Part shown: positions 39,719 to 46,074 of the stretch, one piece after another
Position numbering within the stretch: the stretch's first letter is position 1
Layout of the letters: each line of letters starts with the position of its first letter
Source: Bacteroidales bacterium
Lineage (GTDB): Bacteria; Bacteroidota; Bacteroidia; Bacteroidales; UBA932
Direction of reading: 5' to 3'
Assembly (NCBI GenBank): GCA_017445425.1
Contig: JAFSUF010000037.1
Coordinates: forward strand, 1-46,074
DNA length: 46,074 bases
Position numbers and translations under genes: made by a program
Notes under the pieces: generated by a model
The model's input: the letters and a program-made list of their open reading frames with translations, nothing else
Database searches by the model: none
Told to the model about the DNA's origin: nothing

Positions 39719-41362
39719 ATGATAAAGAGATTCAGTTTTTTCCTGATTTCACTGGCATTCTGCCTGTTCTTCTCAAACGGGGCAAACGCCCAGTCAGAGG
39801 CCTTTCTCGAGGCCATCCGGCTATACTATGCCAATGATGTGAGGGGGGCGTATAACCAATTCAGAAAGGTTGTTGCAGAAGAGCCCGGGAACGACGCCGC
39901 ATACTACTACCTGAGCACCATGCTGCGCGATACGACGGCTTGTACAGAACAACTCAAGAAGGCGGTGTCTCTGGACCCCGACAACTACTGGTACAACTAC
40001 TCCCTTTCTCAGAACTATATTGCTCAGGATAAATATGAAGAAGCCGCTGAGATTCTTGAGAAACTGGCAGCCGACCACCCTAAGAAAACCTCCCTGTACA
40101 CCGATCTGATTGGAGTGTACAGCGCCTCAAAACAGTACGACAAGGCTCTGGATGCCATTGACAAGATAGAGAACAGAGTGGGCCCTTCCGATGCGCTGGC
40201 CACCATCCGCACCGATATGCTCCTCTCACAGGGCAAAGCCCAGGAAGCCTACGACTACATGCTGGGTTATTACAAGCAGAACCGCTCTCCGCGGGCAGCC
40301 TGTTTCCTGGCGCAGTACAACGCCGCCAACTTCAACAACCAGGAGGCACTGAAGTTCTATGACGATGCGTTGGAGATAAACCCGTTTGACACCGAAGCCC
40401 GCTATGGCAAAGCCCACGTGCACAGGGCTCTGGGGCAATATGACCTCTACTTTGAGAACATTAACCCCTTCCTTGCAAATCCCGACATACTCCCCTCTGC
40501 CAAAGCAGAATATATGTCAGATGTGCTTCAACAGCAACAATTTGTACATACTTTTGCACCGCAGGTGGATACGATGATGATGAATCTATACTCCAGCGCC
40601 CCTGTCGATTCGTCGATATGCGCCCTCACCAGCACCTATCTCTACCAGCGGGGGCGTGTGGATGATGCCTTGTTGCTCGCAAAACTAAACGCAAACAACT
40701 ATCCTGAGAGCTATAGCCTCAATTTCACATATCCGCTGATGCAATACTACAGCGGAGATTATCCCGCCGTGACAGCCAGCGCCACCGTTGCCCTGCAGCG
40801 GTTCCCCGACGATTGCGACTTATTGCAGTTGCGCGCCTCCAGTTTCTGGCAGATGGGCGAATATGACAGTGCAATTGAAGATTACATCACCTGCTCCGCG
40901 GCCGCGCCAAAAGGGAGCGAGACACATCTGATCTGCTACAGCGCCCTGGGCGACCTTTATCATCTCAAAGGGGACCAGAAGGCCGCCTTTGGCTATTACG
41001 ACAAGGCTCTGAAGATAGATCCCGGCTATATCCCGGTACTTAACAACTATGCCTACTACATCAGCGAACGCTATCCCACCCCGGTAAACAGGGCGACAAA
41101 GGACTTGAAAAAAGCCCTTGACATGAGCCGCATAACAATAGAGAAGGAACCCGACAACGCCACATACCTGGACACATACGCCTGGATCCTGCACCTGATG
41201 GGGCTCGACCTTGAGGCAAAGGCCCATTTCAAACACGCCATGATTCACGGAGGCAAGGAGAGCGGGGTTATCCTGAGGCATTACGCCACTGTGCTTAAAG
41301 CCCTTGGTGAGAATGATTTGGCAGAGATTTACTCAGATCAGGCATCCAGATTAGGAGAATGA
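39719..41362 (+). CDS. secreted TPR-repeat protein
   Basis: A 547-aa protein from ATG 39719. Signal peptide MIKRFSFFLISLAFCLFFSNGANA, then TPR repeats along the whole length (for example EAIRLYYANDVRGAYNQFRKVV, YNYSLSQNYIAQDKYEEAAEILEKLAADHP, DLYHLKGDQKAAFGYYDKALKIDPG, ELDTYAWILHLMGLDLEAKAHFKHAMIHG-type end). TPRs make protein-protein scaffolds; a periplasmic one next to an EnvC-like protein would suit a cell-wall or division complex. The stop overlaps the next ATG by 4 nt. Confidence 0.9.
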   Translation: MIKRFSFFLISLAFCLFFSNGANAQSEAFLEAIRLYYANDVRGAYNQFRKVVAEEPGNDAAYYYLSTMLRDTTACTEQLKKAVSLDPDNYWYNYSLSQNYIAQDKYEEAAEILEKLAADHPKKTSLYTDLIGVYSASKQYDKALDAIDKIENRVGPSDALATIRTDMLLSQGKAQEAYDYMLGYYKQNRSPRAACFLAQYNAANFNNQEALKFYDDALEINPFDTEARYGKAHVHRALGQYDLYFENINPFLANPDILPSAKAEYMSDVLQQQQFVHTFAPQVDTMMMNLYSSAPVDSSICALTSTYLYQRGRVDDALLLAKLNANNYPESYSLNFTYPLMQYYSGDYPAVTASATVALQRFPDDCDLLQLRASSFWQMGEYDSAIEDYITCSAAAPKGSETHLICYSALGDLYHLKGDQKAAFGYYDKALKIDPGYIPVLNNYAYYISERYPTPVNRATKDLKKALDMSRITIEKEPDNATYLDTYAWILHLMGLDLEAKAHFKHAMIHGGKESGVILRHYATVLKALGENDLAEIYSDQASRLGE

Positions 41363-42522
41363 AACGCATTGGCAGAGAGATTATTGTGATATCGGCAGCG
41401 CTTATCATTGCAACTGCTCTGCACGCACAGGATGTCTCAAAGCAGAATGAATCGATAGCGCGCCTCAAAGAGGAGATAAGTTTCATTGACAAAGAGCTCA
41501 AAGAGGCCTCTTCAAAGCACAAAGCCTCATACAACCAGTTGCTCCTGCTCCAGAAAAAGAGCTCCAGCCGCAAGAAACTGGTAGCCGAGTCGGATAGGGC
41601 CATAAGAGATTTACAAGGGCAGATAAATGTCAAAGACCGCGAAATCGGTAAGCTCCAGGCACAGATAGATACCCTTGAAAAGTACTACTCCACACTGGTT
41701 TACAACACTTACAAGAACCGGGATAACCGCGTATGGTTTATGTATCTGCTTGCCAGCGAAAACCCAGGGCAGGGCTACCGCCGGTTCTCTTACCTGAAAA
41801 ATCTATCTGCGGCGATGAACTCAGAAGCAGAGGAAATCATTGCCGCCAAAGAACAACTGGCAGGCCAGAAGGCTGAGTTGAAACAGATGTACGACGAGGC
41901 GGGCGAACTCAAGCGTGAGCGGGAAAAGGAATACAATACACTGATGTCAGAGGAGCAGAAGACCCGCGCCGTGGTAAACACCCTCGCAAAGGACAAAAAG
42001 AAGTATCAGGCAGAACTTGACCGCAAACGCAAGGAGATGGAGCGCCTGAACAAGGAGGTGCAGCGAATCCTGGGCAAGGAGATGGCCAAAAAGGATAAGA
42101 TCGACTATACTATGTCGGGCAGATTCGAACAGAACAAGGGTAACCTGCCATGGCCGGTAAAGGGGGTTGTTACAGAACCATTCGGGACACAGTCCCACCC
42201 TGTTTACAAGAACATAACCCTGCCGGCCAACAACGGCATCACCATCACGGCGCAGAAGGGGAGCGACGCAAAATGCGTGTTTGAAGGGGTCGTAAAGCAG
42301 ATAATGATAATGCCGGGGTACAACCACTGCGTACTGGTACAGCACGGAGAATATTTCACTTTCTACTGCAAACTGGCCAAAGCCTCCGTCAAGAACGGCC
42401 AGAAGGTCAAAGCCGGAGACTCCCTGGGGCCGCTGGAGGCTGCAGAAGACGGCACCGCCCAGCTTCATTTCCAGATATGGAAGGGGAATGCCAAGCAGAA
42501 TCCCTCACAGTGGCTCAGATAG
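41359..42522 (+). CDS. EnvC-like coiled-coil protein with degenerate M23 domain
   Basis: A 387-aa protein. Signal peptide (ends ALHAQ), long coiled coil (about residues 25-250: SIARLKEEISFIDKELKEASSKHKASYNQLLLLQKKSSSRKK ... KKYQAELDRKRKEMERLNKEVQRIL), then a LytM/M23 fold (PWPVKGVVTEPFG ... ITITAQKGSDAKCVFEGVVKQI ... VLVQHGEYFTFYC). The HxxxD zinc motif is missing (NNGITITAQ) and only one His of the HxH remains (QLHFQIW), so it should be inactive. EnvC/NlpD proteins of this kind activate amidases at septa. Coupled to the TPR gene by ATGA overlap. Confidence 0.9.
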   Translation: MKRIGREIIVISAALIIATALHAQDVSKQNESIARLKEEISFIDKELKEASSKHKASYNQLLLLQKKSSSRKKLVAESDRAIRDLQGQINVKDREIGKLQAQIDTLEKYYSTLVYNTYKNRDNRVWFMYLLASENPGQGYRRFSYLKNLSAAMNSEAEEIIAAKEQLAGQKAELKQMYDEAGELKREREKEYNTLMSEEQKTRAVVNTLAKDKKKYQAELDRKRKEMERLNKEVQRILGKEMAKKDKIDYTMSGRFEQNKGNLPWPVKGVVTEPFGTQSHPVYKNITLPANNGITITAQKGSDAKCVFEGVVKQIMIMPGYNHCVLVQHGEYFTFYCKLAKASVKNGQKVKAGDSLGPLEAAEDGTAQLHFQIWKGNAKQNPSQWLR

Positions 42523-42874
42523 CGCCCTCAGAATACCGGGTAATCCTGCAAATCCTCCCACCCGCAATCAAATACCCGAACTCATAGCAGCGGTATGCCG
42601 TCCGCCGCAACGGATATCGTTTTACTTCTGTACAGTATCGGCAGTCGAAACCTTTCAAACGGTTATCTGAGAGGCTGATGTCGCGCACGCCCGCCGCCGA
42701 TAACGATGCCAGGATGAGCCTGTTGACTCTCAATATCCTGTTGATTCCCGCAGTCTCATGCCACTGCTCACGATACCTGCGGTTGTGAAACGCCGTACGG
42801 CAGGCATCGCAGCAGAACTGTTTGTCGGAGCGGCCAGCCAGCGGAGCCGCACATTCCCTGCATAATCTCTCCAT
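42515..42874 (-). CDS. small zinc-ribbon protein of unknown function
   Basis: A 119-aa basic protein from ATG 42874 (MERLCRECAAPLAGRSDKQFCCDACRTAFHNRRYREQ). Two CxxC-type pairs (CREC, CCDAC) make a zinc ribbon near the N-terminus. The rest is Arg/Tyr-rich with further Cys (FDCRYCTEVKRYPLRRTAYRCYEFGYL). Small proteins of this plan occur in Bacteroidota; I cannot name a function. Its 3' end overlaps the convergent EnvC-like gene by 8 nt. Divergent from ssb. Confidence 0.75.
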   Translation of the reverse strand: MERLCRECAAPLAGRSDKQFCCDACRTAFHNRRYREQWHETAGINRILRVNRLILASLSAAGVRDISLSDNRLKGFDCRYCTEVKRYPLRRTAYRCYEFGYLIAGGRICRITRYSEGAI

Positions 42875-42894
42875 TCCTTTTTGTTCTTCTTTTT

Positions 42895-42902
42895 CAAAGA
42901 TA
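42895..42902 (-). promoter_or_regulatory. -7 box of the zinc-ribbon gene
   Basis: The minus strand reads TATCTTTG, 20 nt before the ATG at 42874; no clear -33 element. Confidence 0.4.
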
Positions 42903-43018
42903 CCCTTACATAAGGCGGCCGGAGCTTGCGTTCCAATAATCCTGACAGTTTTTTCCAGTTTTTGAAAACGTCCAAAGGGAGTATAGAAGTTTATATACAT
43001 TTATAAACATCTAAATTA

Positions 43019-43049
43019 TTGTTACGGCCCCGCCGACAATGTTCCTTTG
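43019..43049 (+). promoter_or_regulatory. candidate ssb promoter
   Basis: TTG at 43019-43021 and TTCCTTTG at 43042-43049 (7 of 8 to TAnnTTTG), 20 nt apart, 49 nt before the ssb ATG. Confidence 0.4.
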
Positions 43050-43098
43050 CCCAAAACGCGCAAGCCGGATATTACTAACAGTTATTTATCATTTCATT

Positions 43099-43467
43099 AT
43101 GGAGAGATTGACCATCAACCGTGTCGAGATTTTGGGAAGGGTCGGGACCGACCCGAAGATTGCTGCTGCAGGACAGACACGCATAGCCCGCTTCCCGGTA
43201 GCCACCAACGAGCATTACAAAGACCGCAACGGAATGTTGCATGAGGAGACTACCTGGCATAACGTGGCTATTTGGCAAGGCAGGGGTATCAACGATTTTG
43301 ACGGGATACGGAAAGGGGTGCTTGTACACATCTACGGCCGCATCCGCAACTCCAAATACAAAGGGGCTGACGGAGAGGAAAAATACTTCTCGGAAATCAC
43401 CGCCAACCATCTGGATATCTGCAAGGAAGAAAACGAGGCCGGGGTCGCTCCCGGCGGGTTCAGATAG
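43099..43467 (+). CDS. ssb: single-stranded DNA-binding protein lacking the acidic tail
   Basis: A 122-aa OB-fold protein from ATG 43099: INRVEILGRVGTDPKI, ARFPVATNEHYKDRNGMLHEETTWHNVAIWQG, GVLVHIYGRIRNSKY, EKYFSEITANHLDI. This is a complete SSB core. It ends soon after in EENEAGVAPGGFR, without the disordered linker and DDDxPF acidic tip that recruits partners in main replicative SSBs. It may be a secondary SSB. Confidence 0.9.
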   Translation: MERLTINRVEILGRVGTDPKIAAAGQTRIARFPVATNEHYKDRNGMLHEETTWHNVAIWQGRGINDFDGIRKGVLVHIYGRIRNSKYKGADGEEKYFSEITANHLDICKEENEAGVAPGGFR

Positions 43468-43479
43468 CAGGCCGCCATT

Positions 43480-43509
43480 TTGTCTTTTGACAAAAACCAG
43501 TTAAATTTG
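43480..43509 (+). promoter_or_regulatory. cysS promoter
   Basis: TTG at 43480-43482 and TAAATTTG at 43502-43509 with 19 nt between; ATG at 43540. Confidence 0.7.
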
Positions 43510-43539
43510 CGTTCTGTATCATTTTACAAGCGCAATAAT

Positions 43540-45012
43540 ATGTCAAGAGCCATCTATCTTTACAACACGCAGTCGAGGCTTAAAGAGTTGTTCAAACCTA
43601 TTCACGAGGGGAACGTCGGCATTTATGTCTGTGGCCCTACCGTTTACGGCGACGCTCACCTGGGTCACGCGCGTCCCGGCATAACCTACGATGTGCTGGT
43701 GCGGCTGTTTCGCAACCTGGGTTACAAGGTGCGTTATGTAAGGAACATCACAGATGTGGGGCATCTTGAGAACGATGCCGATGAGGGGGAGGACAAGATT
43801 GCGAAGAAAGCCCGTCTTGAGCAGCTTGAGCCTATGGAGGTGGTACAATACTACACCATCCGCTATGAAGAGGCCATGAAACAGCTGGGCGTCAATCCAC
43901 CCTCCATCGAGCCTCGTGCATCCGGACACATTATCGAGCAGATTGCCTTGGTTCAGAAGATTCTGGACAACGGCTACGCTTATGTGAGCAACGGGAGCGT
44001 ATATTTTGACGTTGCCAAATACAACCAGGACCACAATTATGGTTTGCTGTCGGGTCGCGACCTGAACGAGATGATCTCAAATACCCGCGAGCTCGACGGC
44101 CAGAGCGACAAACGCTCCCCGTACGATTTCGCCCTCTGGAAAAAGGCGGCTCCCGAGCACATTATGCACTGGCCGTCACCCTGGAGCGAAGGTTTTCCCG
44201 GATGGCATCTGGAATGCTCTGCAATGAGCGCCAAGTATCTGGGTGAAGAGTTTGATATCCACGGCGGCGGGATGGACCTGCTGTTCCCCCACCACGAGTG
44301 CGAACTTGCCCAGAATACTGCTGCCCGCGGCCGGGGCGGGGTCCGCTACTGGATCCACAACAATATGATTACCATCAACGGCAAGAAGATGGGCAAGTCC
44401 TACGGCAACTTCATCACCCTGGAAGAACTCTTCAACGGCACCCATCCCCTGCTCCAGAAGGCATACAGCCCGATGACAATCCGTTTCTTCATCTTGCAGG
44501 CGCACTACCGCAGCACCCTGGACTTCAGCAACGAGGCGCTGCAGTCTGCAGAAAAGGGTCTCAAGAAACTGTTCCAGGCGGCTCGCGACTCTGAGAAACT
44601 GGAGACCGACGCAAGCGCACCCGGCTCTGGCCTGGCCAAGATATATGAGGATATATATGACGCGCTCTGCGACGACCTTAACACCCCGATAGCTCTGGCA
44701 CACATCTTTGAGGCTGTGAACATCGTGAACCGCGCCAAGGAGAAGGCCATCAAGCTGGGCGCCGCAGACAAGGTGTTGTTAAACAAGATCTTCAAGGATG
44801 TGCTCACCGGCATCCTTGGCCTGAAAGATGAACAGGGCGCCGGTGCCGGCACCGAGGCCATCTCAGGCCTGATGGATATCATACTCGAAGAGCGCCAGGC
44901 TGCCCGCGCAGAGAAGAACTGGGCTAAATGCGACGCTCTCCGGGACCGTCTTGCCGCGTTGGGTATCCGCGTAAAGGATACTAAAGAGGGGAGCGAGTGG
45001 AGTCTGGAATAA
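43540..45012 (+). CDS. cysS: cysteinyl-tRNA synthetase
   Basis: A 490-aa class I synthetase from ATG 43540. It has [23 protein letters not shown], with the zinc-ligand Cys 31 and the HIGH-equivalent HLGH (40-43). Other features are [53 protein letters not shown] and [12 protein letters not shown] (KMSKS equivalent, about 283-287). The C-terminal anticodon-binding part includes [27 protein letters not shown]. Standard length. Own promoter at 43480-43509. Confidence 0.98.
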   Translation: MSRAIYLYNTQSRLKELFKPIHEGNVGIYVCGPTVYGDAHLGHARPGITYDVLVRLFRNLGYKVRYVRNITDVGHLENDADEGEDKIAKKARLEQLEPMEVVQYYTIRYEEAMKQLGVNPPSIEPRASGHIIEQIALVQKILDNGYAYVSNGSVYFDVAKYNQDHNYGLLSGRDLNEMISNTRELDGQSDKRSPYDFALWKKAAPEHIMHWPSPWSEGFPGWHLECSAMSAKYLGEEFDIHGGGMDLLFPHHECELAQNTAARGRGGVRYWIHNNMITINGKKMGKSYGNFITLEELFNGTHPLLQKAYSPMTIRFFILQAHYRSTLDFSNEALQSAEKGLKKLFQAARDSEKLETDASAPGSGLAKIYEDIYDALCDDLNTPIALAHIFEAVNIVNRAKEKAIKLGAADKVLLNKIFKDVLTGILGLKDEQGAGAGTEAISGLMDIILEERQAARAEKNWAKCDALRDRLAALGIRVKDTKEGSEWSLE

Positions 45013-45028
45013 CCCATAGAGCAAAAGA

Positions 45029-46074
45029 ATGACGGCTTTTATCCTCACCATAATCGGGACTATTCTGATCTCCTTCCTTTGCTCTGTGCTTGAGGCGACC
45101 CTGATGTCAACCCCCATTTCTTATCTCACAATGCGTGAAGAAGAGGGGAGCAAGTCGGCAGCCCTTTTCAAGAAGTATAAAACCGACATAGACCGCCCGC
45201 TTGCATCCATACTGGTACTGAACACGATAGCCAACACTATGGGCGCCGCCATAATCGGCGGCATAGCTGCTAAATTGTGGAACAGCACTGCCGTGGGAGT
45301 CGTTTCTGCCATAATGACGGTAACGATTCTGGTCTTTGCAGAAATCATCCCCAAGACCATCGGGGCAACCTACTGGAAAAAACTCACCGGCTTCACGGCG
45401 GGCATGATAAGCATTCTGATAATCATCACCTACCCTTTTGTGATTGTTGCCGAATGGATTACGCGCATCATCGGCGGCGATGAAGATGAACAGACCGTGA
45501 GCCGCGAAGAGGTCTCTGCGATGGCCAATATCGGCGAAGAAGAGGGGGTATTTGAGAAGAGCGAGAACAAGATTATCCAGAACATCATCAAACTTGACAA
45601 TATCAAGGCTTTTGATGTGATGACCCCCCGCGTGGTCGCAGCCATCGCCCCCGAGAAGATGACCCTTGCGCAGTTCTACAAGAACCCGGCATTCAACCAC
45701 CACTCGCGAATCCCGGTGTATGCCGACAGTCCAGAATATATCACCGGCTACGTCCTGCGCACCGAGGCCTTGGAGAAACTGGCCAATGACCAGTTCAAGG
45801 TGCGGCTGGGTGACATCAAGCGCAACATCACCCTGTTCAACGAGGAGATAGCCATCAGCGACATCTGGGAGCAGCTGCTCAAGAACAAAGAGCAAATAGG
45901 CCTGATTATCGACGAATACGGCTGTTTCACCGGCATCATCACGTTGGAAGATATCATTGAGACAATCTTCGGCCTCGAGATTATTGACGAGATGGACGAG
46001 GTGAGCGACATGCAGCAATACGCCCGCGAACGGTGGGAGCGCCGGCAAAAGCGTTACCGCCAGATTGAACTCCC
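45029..46074 (+). CDS. CNNM/CorC-type membrane protein with CBS domains, C-terminus beyond window
   Basis: Open from ATG 45029 to the right edge (about 348 codons). The N-terminal DUF21/CNNM domain has about four membrane helices (FILTIIGTILISFLCSVLEATLMS, LASILVLNTIANTMGAAIIGGIAA, VVSAIMTVTILVFAEIIPKTIGA, GMISILIIITYPFVIVAEWI). Then a CBS pair: FDVMTPRVVAAIAP, SRIPVYADSPEYITGYVLRTEAL, IGLIIDEYGCFTGIITLEDIIETIFGLEI. The family is linked to Mg2+ or Na+ transport and efflux. 16 nt after cysS. Confidence 0.93.
   Translation, partial: MTAFILTIIGTILISFLCSVLEATLMSTPISYLTMREEEGSKSAALFKKYKTDIDRPLASILVLNTIANTMGAAIIGGIAAKLWNSTAVGVVSAIMTVTILVFAEIIPKTIGATYWKKLTGFTAGMISILIIITYPFVIVAEWITRIIGGDEDEQTVSREEVSAMANIGEEEGVFEKSENKIIQNIIKLDNIKAFDVMTPRVVAAIAPEKMTLAQFYKNPAFNHHSRIPVYADSPEYITGYVLRTEALEKLANDQFKVRLGDIKRNITLFNEEIAISDIWEQLLKNKEQIGLIIDEYGCFTGIITLEDIIETIFGLEIIDEMDEVSDMQQYARERWERRQKRYRQIEL

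Noticed and set aside
1-46074. CRISPR array or prophage
   Set aside because: No regularly spaced direct repeats, cas genes, integrase or phage structural genes were seen; the only mobile-type signal is the small element at 1538-1646.

Overview
The window looks like a chromosomal segment of a member of the Bacteroidota, probably Bacteroidales. The evidence is: many promoters of the TAnnTTTG (-7) type with an upstream TTG about 19 nt away, a SusC/SusD pair, DUF4837 and SPOR proteins, a tRNA-Glu with a G1:U72 end, and an S16 protein with an Ala/Glu/Lys-rich tail. Moderately high G+C and the housekeeping content would suit a Rikenellaceae/Alistipes-like genome, but the genus is a guess.

Layout. 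1-1405: a two-gene minus-strand unit (outer-membrane barrel-like protein, then a lipoprotein cut by the window edge). 1532-1646: a small inverted-repeat element. 1676-3466: a carboxyltransferase (pyruvate carboxylase B/oxaloacetate decarboxylase alpha type) whose biotinyl-like domain lacks the usual biotin lysine. 3518-5034: tRNA-His, a first HicAB toxin-antitoxin pair, a small basic ORF and a nitroreductase relic. 5098-19010: housekeeping genes (rpsP-rimM, def-ruvX, an M23 peptidase, dxr-rseP-DUF4837, tRNA-Glu-rpsT, radC, rpoN-SPOR-lipoprotein, miaB, nitroreductase, rsmE-phosphoesterase-tsaE). 19053-19799: an acyl-ACP thioesterase.

19804-37383 is the striking part: a polysaccharide-utilisation-locus-like cluster with no classical polysaccharide-degrading enzymes in its core. 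It contains a nucleoside-hydrolase lipoprotein, a LacI-type regulator, and a divergent operon of ribokinase, DMT-type sugar permease, SusC, SusD, three consecutive ADP-ribosylglycohydrolase-family lipoproteins, an esterase lipoprotein and a small lipoprotein. A separately transcribed GH127-type furanosidase follows. A near-perfect inverted repeat lies just downstream of the predicted operon start, where a LacI-type repressor would bind. I read the whole as a candidate uptake and breakdown system for ADP-ribose, ADP-ribosylated material or related ribonucleosides, with free ribose imported and phosphorylated by RbsK. It resembles the ribose/nucleoside PULs known from Bacteroides but is dominated by ADP-ribosylglycohydrolase-fold proteins. 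No Nudix hydrolase or nucleotidase is present, so the route from ADP-ribose to ribose is incomplete within the window.

37401-46074: a second HicAB pair, a YifB/ComM-type ATPase, then a divergent TPR protein with an EnvC-like degenerate peptidase, a small zinc-ribbon protein, a tail-less SSB, cysS, and the start of a CNNM/CBS membrane protein that runs off the right edge. Several genes have their -7 box only 6-8 nt before the ATG, suggesting leaderless or nearly leaderless mRNAs.
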